A model generated the notes under the pieces. It saw nothing but the letters and a program-made list of their open reading frames with translations. It was not told the DNA's origin and ran no database searches. DNA of 64,000 nucleotides from Halomonas daqiaonensis (GTDB taxonomy: Bacteria > Pseudomonadota > Gammaproteobacteria > Pseudomonadales > Halomonadaceae), in contig NZ_FOBC01000014.1 of NCBI RefSeq assembly GCF_900109725.1, forward strand, positions 1-64,000, given 5' to 3'. Position numbers and translations under genes: made by a program. Below, piece after piece: positions 17,812 to 26,856 of this stretch (position 1 is its first letter; each line of letters opens with the position of its first letter).

Positions 17812-18792
17812 TCAAAGGGCCTCGCGGGAACGGCCCCGCTGCACGCGGACGATATCGGCCATCACCGCCAGGGCGATCTCGGCGGGGGTCTTGCTGCCCA
17901 GTGCCAGGCCGATCGGCATGTGTATCCGCGCCATCTCTTCCTCGTCCAGGCCACCCGAGCGACGCAAGCGTTCGGCGCGCGCCGCCGAGGTCTTGCGCGA
18001 CCCCATCACACCGATATAGAAGGCCGGGGTACGTACCGCCTCGATCATCGCCAGGTCGTCGATGCGTGGATCATGGGTCAGCGCCACCACCGCGGTGGCG
18101 GCATGGCAGGCGCCCGAGGCGATGAAGGTCGAGGGCAATACCGAATGAATCTCGACGCCCTCCACGCAGAATCCCGCCCGCGCTTCCTCGCGAGGGTCGC
18201 AGACGATCACCTCGAAGCCCAGGGTCTGGGCAAACTCGGCACAGGCATCCGCCACCGGCGAGATGCCGGCGAGGATCAGCCGAGCCGCGGGACCGACGCG
18301 CAGCTTTACCCTCCCTGCCCCGGGCTCCTGCTCGACCCGAGGCCCCAGGCCGCCATCCTCGGCAAACTGCACGCGGCCGCTGGCCAGGTCGACCAGGCGG
18401 ACCAGCGGCCGTTGTCCCAGCAATGTCGCCTGAATCACCTCCAGGTGGCTAAGAGAGGCGGCATCGGGTTCCAGGGGCTCGATCAGCACATCCAGGATAC
18501 CGCCACAGGGCAGGCGAATACGCGGCCCGCTCGGGCCCTCGGGATCGCCATAGCGCAGGGTCTGAGGGCCGGCGTCGAACTCGCCATCACGCAGGCGGGC
18601 GAGGAAGTCCTCCTCGACACAGCCCCCGGAGAGCGATCCGACATGCCGGCCGTCGCCCCTGGCCACCAGCAGGGAACCCGGCTCCCGCGGCGAGGAGCCA
18701 AAGGTGGCAAGCACCGTGCAGAGCCAGACTCGTCGACCCTCGCGCAACCAGGCCAGTGCCTGGTCGACCACCTGCAGGTCGAGATGACGCAT
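17812..18792 (-). CDS. xdhC: XdhC/CoxI-family molybdenum cofactor insertion protein
   Basis: 326 residues from the ATG at 18792; a longer reading frame would run into the preceding gene. The N-terminal XdhC-CoxI domain is recognised from VLATFGSSPREPGSLLVARG and GSLSGGCVEEDFLARL. The C-terminal Rossmann-like domain contains VAVVALTHDPRIDDLAMIEA and PAFYIGVMGSRKTSAARAER. XdhC proteins bind and sulfurate the molybdenum cofactor and deliver it to xanthine-dehydrogenase-type enzymes. It follows the large subunit by two bases and is the last gene of a three-gene operon (Fe-S subunit, molybdenum subunit, xdhC). Confidence 0.9.
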   Translation of the reverse strand: MRHLDLQVVDQALAWLREGRRVWLCTVLATFGSSPREPGSLLVARGDGRHVGSLSGGCVEEDFLARLRDGEFDAGPQTLRYGDPEGPSGPRIRLPCGGILDVLIEPLEPDAASLSHLEVIQATLLGQRPLVRLVDLASGRVQFAEDGGLGPRVEQEPGAGRVKLRVGPAARLILAGISPVADACAEFAQTLGFEVIVCDPREEARAGFCVEGVEIHSVLPSTFIASGACHAATAVVALTHDPRIDDLAMIEAVRTPAFYIGVMGSRKTSAARAERLRRSGGLDEEEMARIHMPIGLALGSKTPAEIALAVMADIVRVQRGRSREAL

Positions 18793-18794
18793 GC

Positions 18795-21128
18795 TCAGCC
18801 TGCCAGTTGATTGCCGACCGGCAGGCGTCGGATGCGCTTGCCGGTGGCGGCGAAGATGGCGTTGCACAGGGCCGGCGCGACCGGTGGCAGACCCGGCTCA
18901 CCCACCCCGCCCATGGCATCGTTGGGGTTGTCGATCAGATGGACACGGACGACCTTGGGCGCGTTCGGCATACGTGGAAGCAGATAGGTGTCGAAGTTAT
19001 CCTGCTGGGCAACGCCATCCTCGAAAGTCACCTCACTCTGCAGGGCGATACCGATGCCCATCACGCAGGCGCCCTCCATCTGTGACCGGATTCGCTCCGG
19101 GTTGGCCTGGGGCCCGCAGTCGAAGGCAATGTCCGCCCGGTGGATAGTCAGTTCGCCCGCCTCACTCACTTCCACGTCGAAGACGATGGCGGTGTAGGAG
19201 ACAAAGCTGTGGTGGAAGGCCAGGCCCAGGCCACGTCCCTCCCCGGTCTCGCGTCCCCAGCCGGCTTCCTCGGTGGCGCGATCGATGACCCGGCGCATGC
19301 GGGCCACATCGATCGGGTATTGATCGGGGTCCTCACCGTAGTTCCAGCCATCGCCGACGGTCAGGTTATGGACTTCCCGGTCGGGACCGAGCAGGTCCAG
19401 CACATAATCCCGGTGGTCCTTGCCGGCCGCCACGGCCATCTCGTGGGCGAAACTCTGGATCGCCCAGGCGTGGGGCAAGTTGTAGACCGAGCGGAACCAG
19501 CCGATGCGGACATGGGCCGGCGCCGGCGGGTTTTCCAGGCGGATGGCGGGAATACTGAATGGCATGGTATTGAAGCCCATGCCCAGCTCGAATTCCCCCT
19601 TGTGCTTGGGGTCCGGGGCAAACAGCGAGGCAATGCTGGGAGACAGGGTCCGGTGGCGCCAGCTGGTCGCCTTGCCATCGGCGTCGAGGCCGGCCTCGAG
19701 ATGGTCGACCGAGACGGCATGGAAGTAGGCATGCTGGATATCGTCTTCCCGGGACCACTGCAGCTTGACGGGCTGTCCCTCGAATTCCTTGGCCACTGCC
19801 GCCGCCTCGATCACGAAATCGGGTTTCGACTTGCGACCGAAGCCGCCGCCAAGCAGGGTCTGATGAACGATGACGTTTTCCAGATCCATCTCCAGCAGTC
19901 CCGCGATACCCTCGCGGGTCGCCCTGGGGTTCTGGATCGGCGCCCAGGCCTCTGCCCTGCCGTCCTTGATCACCACCACCGCCACCGGCGGCTCCATCGG
20001 AGCCTGTGCCATATGGGGCATGTAATAGGTCGCCGACACCCGCTGGTCGGCGTCTTCCAGGGCGGCCTCGACATTGCCGGTCTGGCGGATGACCTTACCG
20101 GGGGATTGCGCCGCTTGCTCCAGGGCTTCCCGGTAAGCGTCCGAGGTGTAATCGGCATTGTTTCCCGCCGGCGCGGTGTCCCACTCGATCTTCAGGGCCC
20201 TGCGGCCTTGCATGGCGGCCCAGGTATTGGTGGCCACCACGGCGACGCCACCTAAGGGGTTGAATGCCGCAGGCTGGCCGGTGCCCTCGATGCGCACCAC
20301 CTTCCTGACCCCGGTGACGTCGAGCGCCTCGCTGTCATCGACGCTCTTTACCTTGGCGCCGTAGACGGGGGGACGGGCGACGACCGCGTAGAGGGTGCCC
20401 TCCAGGTCCACATCCGCGCCGAATACCGCCTTGCCGGTGACAATGTCTTCACCGTCGATGGCCTTGGGATAGGCGGATGTCAGCTCGCCATTGATCAGTC
20501 CGGATTCCTTGCCGATGAAACGCAGTTCGCTGTCGGATTTGAGAACCAGATCATTGCGGCCAGGAACATCCAGCTCCCGCGCCACCTTGGCGAGCTCACC
20601 AAAGCCGAGCTCCCGACCGGTGGCGGTATGCACCACCTTGTGGATGTCGGCCCGCACCTCATGCACGGGGACATCCCATTGGTCGGCCGCGGCCTGCTCG
20701 AGCATCAGCCTGGCAGCGGCGGCGGCACGGCGCATGGGGTCATACCAGTGGCGCATGCTGCGGGAGCCATCGGTATTCTGGTTACCGTACTTGTCCTGGT
20801 CGGCTTCCGCCTGCTGTACGCGAACCCGGTCCCAGTCCGCACCCAGTTCGTCGGCCGCCACCATCACCAGGCTGGTACGGATACCCTGGCCCATCTCGGC
20901 ACGGTTGTTGACAATAGTGACCACGCCATCGGAATCGATGTGAATGAACACATTCGGGTTATCCACCCAGCCACCGGGCATGGCACCGGCGCCGAACTGG
21001 GCCTGTTCATTGGCCAGCCCCAGATCCCAGCGGGCGGCCAGCAATAACGCCGAGCCGCCAGCAAGGCCTTTCAGGAGACCCCGGCGGCTGACGTTGGCGA
21101 GCAAGAGTCTATCGTCCAAGCGGCTCAT
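18795..21128 (-). CDS. Molybdopterin-binding subunit of a xanthine-dehydrogenase-family hydroxylase (IorB type)
   Basis: 777 residues. A twin-arginine signal is visible at the N-terminus ([20 protein letters not shown]), so the enzyme is exported by Tat. The body matches the large subunits of isoquinoline 1-oxidoreductase and periplasmic aldehyde oxidases: [59 protein letters not shown] and [19 protein letters not shown]. The last carries the conserved Glu (GVGEPG) that acts as base in molybdenum hydroxylases. With no FAD subunit encoded, electrons would pass from its 2Fe-2S partner to a cytochrome or other acceptor. The start overlaps the partner gene by four bases. The substrate is unknown. 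Confidence 0.88.
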   Translation of the reverse strand: MSRLDDRLLLANVSRRGLLKGLAGGSALLLAARWDLGLANEQAQFGAGAMPGGWVDNPNVFIHIDSDGVVTIVNNRAEMGQGIRTSLVMVAADELGADWDRVRVQQAEADQDKYGNQNTDGSRSMRHWYDPMRRAAAAARLMLEQAAADQWDVPVHEVRADIHKVVHTATGRELGFGELAKVARELDVPGRNDLVLKSDSELRFIGKESGLINGELTSAYPKAIDGEDIVTGKAVFGADVDLEGTLYAVVARPPVYGAKVKSVDDSEALDVTGVRKVVRIEGTGQPAAFNPLGGVAVVATNTWAAMQGRRALKIEWDTAPAGNNADYTSDAYREALEQAAQSPGKVIRQTGNVEAALEDADQRVSATYYMPHMAQAPMEPPVAVVVIKDGRAEAWAPIQNPRATREGIAGLLEMDLENVIVHQTLLGGGFGRKSKPDFVIEAAAVAKEFEGQPVKLQWSREDDIQHAYFHAVSVDHLEAGLDADGKATSWRHRTLSPSIASLFAPDPKHKGEFELGMGFNTMPFSIPAIRLENPPAPAHVRIGWFRSVYNLPHAWAIQSFAHEMAVAAGKDHRDYVLDLLGPDREVHNLTVGDGWNYGEDPDQYPIDVARMRRVIDRATEEAGWGRETGEGRGLGLAFHHSFVSYTAIVFDVEVSEAGELTIHRADIAFDCGPQANPERIRSQMEGACVMGIGIALQSEVTFEDGVAQQDNFDTYLLPRMPNAPKVVRVHLIDNPNDAMGGVGEPGLPPVAPALCNAIFAATGKRIRRLPVGNQLAG

Positions 21129-21589
21129 GAGTTGGCCTCCTTGTCCGCGGCCCGTTCAATGGCTGCCAGGATGCGATTGTAGGTACCACACCGACACAGG
21201 TTGCCGGCCATGGCATCGACGATTTCCTGGGTATCGGGTTTCGGCGTGTTCTTGAGCAGTGCCGTGGCGTTCATGATCTGGCCACCCTGGCAGTATCCGC
21301 ACTGGGCCACGCCGAGGTCGAGCCAGGCCTCCTGCACTCGCTGGCCCACGGCATCCTCGGCCATGGCCTCGATCGTGGTCACCTGGCGGCCCTGAACGGC
21401 GGAGACCGGCGTCACGCAGGAGCGCGTCGCCTCGCCATCCAGGTGGACGGTACAGGCACCGCACTCGGCGATGCCACAGCCGAACTTGGTGCCCTTCAGG
21501 CCCGCCACGTCACGCAGTGCCCAGAGCAGCGGCATGTTGTCCGGCACATCGAGCTCAAGCTCGCTGCCGTTGATCGTCAGGGTGACCAT
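21125..21589 (-). CDS. (2Fe-2S)-binding subunit of the molybdenum hydroxylase (IorA type)
   Basis: 154 residues. The plant-type ferredoxin cluster is bound by CGIAECGACTVHLDG plus the later RSC. The second 2Fe-2S cluster is bound by CGYCQGGQIMNATALL and the CRCGTYNRI motif near the C-terminus. The layout and size are those of the small subunit of two-component molybdenum hydroxylases. It has no signal peptide of its own and would be co-exported with the Tat-bearing large subunit. It is the first gene of the operon; its ATGA overlap with the large subunit gene points to coupled translation. Confidence 0.92.
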   Translation of the reverse strand: MVTLTINGSELELDVPDNMPLLWALRDVAGLKGTKFGCGIAECGACTVHLDGEATRSCVTPVSAVQGRQVTTIEAMAEDAVGQRVQEAWLDLGVAQCGYCQGGQIMNATALLKNTPKPDTQEIVDAMAGNLCRCGTYNRILAAIERAADKEANS

Positions 21590-21815
21590 GGTGTCTCTCC
21601 TCGATGATGGGGACCGGCGCAGACGAACGCCATGGATTGACCTTAACCGCTCCGGGGCATTTAGCAATCAACGCATCCGCGCGCGGGTAAGGAGACTGGT
21701 TCAGGAAGTGCCCCTGAGGCCCTCGAGCTCTGACCCCTACGAGCGTGCGCCATTGGCCGGCCTGCACCGTGCCCGTATGCTGTAGCCTTCCCCAGCCGCC
21801 AAGGCGCCCGTCTGC

Positions 21816-22496
21816 ATGCCCCGTCCGCTCCTGCTCCCGCTGATCGCTCTCATCCCGCTAGCCGGCCTGGCCGCCGGCTGGCAGTGGCTGGCCAGCGAAA
21901 ACCTGCTCACCCTCGCCACGCTGCAGCACCTGGTCCAGGGGTCCCTGGCCTGGCGCGACGCACCCTGGGCGGTACTGGTGGTGATGGCCGTCTATGCCGG
22001 GGCATCGCTGGTGATGTTTCCACTCAGCCTGCTGGTGGCGCTGACCGGGCTGCTGTTCGGTCCCTGGTGGGGCTTTGCCCATGCCCTGGCGGGCACACTC
22101 ACGGCCTCGATGCTGACCTGGTGGGTAGGCCGCCGGCTGGGCCGCGAGGCGCTGATACGCCACGGTGGCAAGCACCTGCGAGGCCTGTCGCGCTACCTCG
22201 CCGGCCGGGGCATTCGTACCATGACCTTGATCAACCTGTTGCCGCTGGCGCCCTTCACCCTGACCAACATGATGGCCGGGGCTTTCCACCTGCGCTTTCG
22301 CGACTACATGATCGGCTCCCTGCTGGGCATCGCGCCGGGGCTGGCCGGGGTCACCCTGCTGGGCAGCCAACTGGGCCAGCTGGCCACCGCCGAGAGCCGC
22401 GGCGAACTGCTCTGGGCCGCCGGGGGCCTGCTGGCGGGAATCAGCCTGCTGGCCGGCCTCAAGCACTGGGCGGATCGGCGTCGCCGCGCCAGCTGA
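21816..22496 (+). CDS. TVP38/TMEM64 family membrane protein
   Basis: 226 residues with about five or six hydrophobic segments. The SNARE-associated/VTT domain is recognised from VYAGASLVMFPLSLLVALTG, LLFGPWWGFAHALAGTLTAS and NLLPLAPFTLTNMMAGAFHL. The first methionine gives a signal-anchor start (MPRPLLLPLIALIPLAGLAA). Proteins of this superfamily, with the DedA proteins, act as lipid scramblases or flippases, but the particular function here is unknown. It is convergent with the glycosyltransferase gene, whose stop lies seven bases away. Confidence 0.85.
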   Translation: MPRPLLLPLIALIPLAGLAAGWQWLASENLLTLATLQHLVQGSLAWRDAPWAVLVVMAVYAGASLVMFPLSLLVALTGLLFGPWWGFAHALAGTLTASMLTWWVGRRLGREALIRHGGKHLRGLSRYLAGRGIRTMTLINLLPLAPFTLTNMMAGAFHLRFRDYMIGSLLGIAPGLAGVTLLGSQLGQLATAESRGELLWAAGGLLAGISLLAGLKHWADRRRRAS

Positions 22497-22502
22497 CAGC
22501 GG

Positions 22503-23831
22503 CTACTTCCGCGGCACCTCGCTCTCGTCCTCTGCATGGTGGCCGGGCCACCAGGCGGGTCGCTCCTGCTCCCATTCCTCCTGCACCAGGTGGCGCAAAA
22601 GGCGGCCACGATAGCATAGCATCTGCCACTCGGCCCCCAGCCGGTAGCGCACCCGCTCCCAGCCCCCCTCGTCGGCATGGGTGAAGGGGCCACCCCGAGC
22701 AATCGCGCGGCGATAAACCGCCAGACAACGCTCGGAACAGCGTGCCTCGTCATAGTCCGCGGCAGTCTCGAGGGCGGCCTCTGCCAGCGGCAAGCGGACG
22801 TCGTAATCCGCCAGGGCGACCAGTGCTTCGGCCATGGCATCGACGTCATCCTCGGCAAGCAGCCGACCGTTGCGGCCATCGACCACCACCTCGCGTACCC
22901 CGGGGGCATCGATGGCTACCACGGGCAGGCCTGCCGCCATGGCCTCGGCCACCACCATCCCCTGGGTCTCGCTGTGGGAGGCGAAGGCGAAGACATCCAT
23001 GGCGTGGTAGGCATCGATCAGCGCCTGGTCCTGAAGGCGACCGGTGAAGTGCAGGCGACCCGCTACGCCCCGGGCCTCGGCCAGGGCCTGGATATCGCTG
23101 CGGGCCTCGCCCTCGCCTACCACCAGGAAATGCGCCCCGAGTTCGCGCACCAGCGCTTCGGCCACCGCCTCGGCCAGGAATGCCAGGTTCTTCTCCAGCG
23201 CCAGACGCCCCAGGTGACCGATCACCAGGGCGGCTTCCGGGATGCCGAGTCGATCTCGCCAGTTATCCCCGTCGCCACTGGCAAACCTCACGGTATCCAC
23301 GCCACTCGGCACCACGCTGATACGCGGATTGGCCTCGCGCCCAAGCAGCAGGTCACGAATGCTCTCGCTTGGCGCGATCACTTCGTCGCACAGCCAGGTG
23401 TACTGGGTGGCGAGAGCCATCGCGAATCGCTGCATGCGCGGCGAGTCGCCGGGTACGTAGTGGGTATATTGCTCGTAGAGGGTGTGATGGGTGAAGACTA
23501 GGGGCAGGCCGTAGGTCTCCGCCGCGCGGGCGGCCGTATCGCCCAGCAGGAAGGGGTGGTGGGCATGGACGATATCGGGATCGAAGGACTCTATCGCCTC
23601 CTGGAGCTGGCCGGGAATCGGCACCGGCAGCGAGAAGTCGCTGCCGTTGAAGTGCTGCACCGCCATGACCCGCATCACGTCGTGTTCCTCCCGCGGCTGC
23701 CCCTCCAGGCGCGGTGCCACCACCAGTACCCGGTGACCGGCGGCCAGCAGCTGACGCTTGAGCCGCTGCACCGATTCGCTGACCCCGCCGACGATGGGCA
23801 GGTAGGTATTGGTGAACATCAGCACATTCAC
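22503..23831 (-). CDS. GT4-family glycosyltransferase
   Basis: 442 residues from a GTG start with GAGGAG 11 bases upstream. The N-terminal GT-B domain begins MNVLMFTNTYLPIVGGVSES, a typical opening for GT4 enzymes resembling the 1,2-diacylglycerol glucosyltransferases. The C-terminal donor-binding domain contains IGHLGRLALEKNLAFLAEAV, FASHSETQGMVVAEAMAAGL and the EX7E pair in that segment. The C-terminal tail of about 80 residues is charged and includes REERPAWW-like basic/aromatic residues. A role in glycolipid or surface sugar synthesis is probable; the acceptor is not known. Confidence 0.85.
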   Translation of the reverse strand: MNVLMFTNTYLPIVGGVSESVQRLKRQLLAAGHRVLVVAPRLEGQPREEHDVMRVMAVQHFNGSDFSLPVPIPGQLQEAIESFDPDIVHAHHPFLLGDTAARAAETYGLPLVFTHHTLYEQYTHYVPGDSPRMQRFAMALATQYTWLCDEVIAPSESIRDLLLGREANPRISVVPSGVDTVRFASGDGDNWRDRLGIPEAALVIGHLGRLALEKNLAFLAEAVAEALVRELGAHFLVVGEGEARSDIQALAEARGVAGRLHFTGRLQDQALIDAYHAMDVFAFASHSETQGMVVAEAMAAGLPVVAIDAPGVREVVVDGRNGRLLAEDDVDAMAEALVALADYDVRLPLAEAALETAADYDEARCSERCLAVYRRAIARGGPFTHADEGGWERVRYRLGAEWQMLCYRGRLLRHLVQEEWEQERPAWWPGHHAEDESEVPRK

Positions 23832-24068
23832 GGGAACAAGGCTCCTCGACTGTCGGTGGCGACATTCCGCCGGCCAGACACACGGCTGGCCATTGTCTGT
23901 TCAGGATAGGCAGCGAAGGCGCGGATACGCGCCCAGGGCGACATGATCGGAGCGCGTTCAGCTCCAGACACGGCGTGGTGCGTAATGAGTTGAATGATAC
24001 CCGGATTTTCTTTCCTCTGCGCAGGGCTAGACTGGCAGGCACGACCCATGCACCCAAGGAGGAATTCC

Positions 24069-25142
24069 ATGTCCCATCGCATCGCCGTCATCCCGGGTGA
24101 TGGCATCGGCAAGGAGGTGATGCCCGAGGGCCTTCGCGCCCTCGAGGCCGCCGCCGCACGCTTCGGCATCGACCTGAGCCTCGAGCATTTCGGCTTCGCC
24201 AGCTGCGACTACTACGTCGAGCACGGCAAGATGCTTCCCGACGACTGGTTCGTGCAGCTCAAGGACGCCGATGCCATCTTCTACGGCGCCGTGGGCTGGC
24301 CGGAGACGGTACCCGACCATGTCTCCCTGTGGGGCTCTTTGCTGCAGTTCCGCCGCCGCTTCGACCAGTACGTCAACCTGCGCCCCTGCAAGCTGTTGCC
24401 CGGCATCAAGAGCCCGCTGGCCGACCGCAGGCCCGGCGACATCGACTTCTACGTGGTACGCGAGAACACCGAGGGCGAGTATTCCAGCGTCGGCGGCAAG
24501 ATGTTCGAGGGCACCGACCGCGAGGTGGTAATCCAGGAGACGGTGATGACTCGCACCGGGGTCGACCGGGTGCTGAAATATGCCTATGAACTGGCCAGGA
24601 GTCGGCCGCGGAAGAAGCTCACCTCGGCCACCAAGTCCAACGGCATCGCCATCACCATGCCCTGGTGGGACGAGCGGGTGGCGGCGATGTCGGAGAGCTA
24701 CCCCGAGGTGAGCGTCGACAAGTTCCATATCGACATCCTCACCGCCAACTTCGTGATGCACCCCGACTGGTTCGACGTGGTGGTGGCCAGCAACCTGTTC
24801 GGCGACATCCTCTCCGACCTGGGGCCGGCCTGCACCGGCACCATCGGCGTGGCTCCCTCGGCCAACATCAATCCCGAGGGCACCTTCCCCAGCCTATTCG
24901 AACCCGTTCACGGCAGTGCCCCGGACATCTACGGCAAGGGCATTGCCAACCCCATCGGGCAGATCTGGTCCGCCGCCATGATGCTCGAGCACCTTGGCCA
25001 CCCGGAAGCCGGGCAGGCGATCGTCGACGCCTTCGAGGCGGTACTCGCCGAGGGTGACAAGGCAGTGCTGACGCCGGATGTCGGCGGTCATGGCACCACC
25101 GAAACACTGGGCTGCGCCATTGCCGAACGCATCGCCGGCTGA
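24069..25142 (+). CDS. Tartrate dehydrogenase / D-malate dehydrogenase
   Basis: 357 residues from an ATG after AGGAGGAATTCC; longer readings have no ribosome site. It belongs to the isocitrate/isopropylmalate dehydrogenase fold: IAVIPGDGIGKEVMPEGLRA, the DFYVVRENTEGEYSSVGGKM loop, KSNGIAITMPWWDE and ANFVMHPDWFDVVVASNLFG with the metal-binding Asp residues. The WGSLLQFRRRFDQYVNLRPC segment and DYYVEHGKMLPDDWF favour the tartrate/D-malate dehydrogenase branch (TtuC/DmlA) over LeuB or Icd. It oxidatively decarboxylates D-malate or oxidises tartrate with NAD. It stands alone. Confidence 0.88.
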   Translation: MSHRIAVIPGDGIGKEVMPEGLRALEAAAARFGIDLSLEHFGFASCDYYVEHGKMLPDDWFVQLKDADAIFYGAVGWPETVPDHVSLWGSLLQFRRRFDQYVNLRPCKLLPGIKSPLADRRPGDIDFYVVRENTEGEYSSVGGKMFEGTDREVVIQETVMTRTGVDRVLKYAYELARSRPRKKLTSATKSNGIAITMPWWDERVAAMSESYPEVSVDKFHIDILTANFVMHPDWFDVVVASNLFGDILSDLGPACTGTIGVAPSANINPEGTFPSLFEPVHGSAPDIYGKGIANPIGQIWSAAMMLEHLGHPEAGQAIVDAFEAVLAEGDKAVLTPDVGGHGTTETLGCAIAERIAG

Positions 25143-25194
25143 CGATGCCCGGGCGCGGCCATGGCACGATCGAAGGGCCGGAAGAGGATCCGAC

Positions 25195-25833
25195 GTGAGC
25201 GAAAACGAGAAGACCCTGGCCCCTTACCGGAGCAAGCGCGATTTTCGCAGGTCACCCGAGCCAAGGGGCAAGGGTTCCCATGGCTGGCGGGAGGACGGCA
25301 ATCCCCTCTTCGTCATCCAGCATCATGACGCCTCCTCGGAGCACTTCGATTTCCGTCTCGAGATCGACGGCACCCTCGCGTCCTGGGCGGTACCCAAGGG
25401 CCCTTCCACCGATCCTGCCGAGAAGCGCCTGGCTGTACGGGTGGAGGATCACCCCCTCGACTATGCGGATTTCGAGGGGGTGATCCCACCGGGCCAGTAC
25501 GGGGCAGGCACGGTGCTGGTCTGGGATGCGGGGCCCTATCGCAACCTGAGAAGCGACGAGGATGAAGATGACCTCTCCATGAAGGAGTCACTGGAGCAGG
25601 GTCAGATCGAGGTCTGGCTGGAGGGGAGGAAGCTGCGTGGCGGCTATGCGTTGATCCACAGCAGGATGGGAGGGGACGAGAAGAACTGGCTGCTGGTCAA
25701 GATGGACGACGAGGGCGCCGATGCGCGCAGAAAGCCGACAAGCACCGAACCCGAAAGCGTGATCAGCGGCCGTACCCTCGACCAGGTCGCCGATCAGGCG
25801 CGAACTGGGCGGGGAGACGGCACCGATGAGTGA
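25195..25833 (+). CDS. Stand-alone LigD-type 3'-phosphoesterase
   Basis: 212 residues from a GTG at 25195 that follows AGAGGA. The LigD PE domain is recognised from WREDGNPLFVIQHHDASSEH, FDFRLEIDGTLASWAVPKG, VEDHPLDYADFEGVIPPGQY and GAGTVLVWDAGPY. The conserved His, Asp and Arg residues of the phosphoesterase active site (QHHDAS..HFDFRLE) are present. In full LigD this domain removes 3'-phosphates or ribonucleotides at break ends during non-homologous end joining. Here the gene ends after the PE domain and is followed 42 bases later by a separate polymerase-domain gene. No ligase domain and no Ku gene occur nearby. Confidence 0.88.
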   Translation: MSENEKTLAPYRSKRDFRRSPEPRGKGSHGWREDGNPLFVIQHHDASSEHFDFRLEIDGTLASWAVPKGPSTDPAEKRLAVRVEDHPLDYADFEGVIPPGQYGAGTVLVWDAGPYRNLRSDEDEDDLSMKESLEQGQIEVWLEGRKLRGGYALIHSRMGGDEKNWLLVKMDDEGADARRKPTSTEPESVISGRTLDQVADQARTGRGDGTDE

Positions 25834-25875
25834 TTTCATCGGCGACAATCAACGACTCGAAGAGGCTGCCTCGAA

Positions 25876-26799
25876 ATGCCCCTCAGAAAGTACGGCCGCT
25901 ACACCATCGAGACCTCTCGCGAGGAGAAGGTCCTCTTTCCCGATGATGACATCACCAAGGGGGAGCTGATCAATTACCATGAACAGTTGTTCGACACCAT
26001 GGCTCCCCATCTGCGTGACAGGGCCATCGTCATGCAGCGCTTTCCCGACGGGATCGATGAGGAGGGCTTCTACCACAAGCAGGTACCCGAGCATTTCCCC
26101 GACTGGATCTCCACCACCAACGTCACCAAGCGGGAGACCGGTGATAAGCAGGCGCTCGTCGTGTGCGACAAGAAGGCCACCTTCGCCTACCTGGCCGACC
26201 AGGCCTGCATCACCCTGCATTCCTGGGCCAGCCGGATCGACAGGCCCGACTACCCCGATCGCCTGATCTTCGATCTCGATCCTCCCGGCGACACATTCGA
26301 ACCGGTACGGGATGCCGCGAGAAGGCTTCGTCACCTGATGGAGGCGCTTGAGCTGCGGAGTTTCGTCCAGACGACGGGTTCCCGCGGGCTGCACCTGGTG
26401 GTTCCACTGGATGCGTCCGAGGAGTTCGACAGCGTGCGCAACTTCGCCAGGGCCTGTGCCGATCACCTGGCCGAGCGGCATCCCGACGAGTTGACCGTTG
26501 AGCAGTCCAGGCAGAAGCGTGGCAATCGACTCTACCTGGACGTCGCCCGCAATGCCTATGCCCAGACCGCCGTCACACCCTACAGCGTGCGCGCCATCGC
26601 CGGCGCTCCCGTGGCCACCCCGCTGGACTGGAAGGAACTCGAGCGCCGGGATCTCGATGCTCGCTCCTACACCCTGCACAACATCCGCCAGCGTCTCGCC
26701 CAGCGCACCGATCCCTGGGAGGGCATGTATCGCTATCGCCAAGGCCTGTCTCGCGCCCGCCAGAGGCTCGACAGGATCGCCGAAGGCGATGAACCCTGA
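25876..26799 (+). CDS. Stand-alone LigD-type polymerase (primase-like domain)
   Basis: 307 residues. The archaeo-eukaryotic primase-type LigD POL domain is complete: GRYTIETSREEKVLFPDDDI, KGELINYHEQLFDTMAPHL, RLIFDLDPPGD with the metal-binding DxD (about residues 133-138), TTGSRGLHLVVPLD and TPYSVRAIAGAPVATPLDW. Such domains add ribo- or deoxynucleotides at DNA ends in NHEJ. No ATP-dependent ligase catalytic motif (KxDG) is found in it or its neighbour. It is in an apparent two-gene operon with the PE gene, so the pair is a split LigD lacking the ligase, or a repair module using another ligase. Confidence 0.9.
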   Translation: MPLRKYGRYTIETSREEKVLFPDDDITKGELINYHEQLFDTMAPHLRDRAIVMQRFPDGIDEEGFYHKQVPEHFPDWISTTNVTKRETGDKQALVVCDKKATFAYLADQACITLHSWASRIDRPDYPDRLIFDLDPPGDTFEPVRDAARRLRHLMEALELRSFVQTTGSRGLHLVVPLDASEEFDSVRNFARACADHLAERHPDELTVEQSRQKRGNRLYLDVARNAYAQTAVTPYSVRAIAGAPVATPLDWKELERRDLDARSYTLHNIRQRLAQRTDPWEGMYRYRQGLSRARQRLDRIAEGDEP

Positions 26800-26856
26800 T
26801 CCTGGCGAACGCCAGTGATCACATCACTCCTGCCTTGCAGGATGCTCCCAGCGGGC

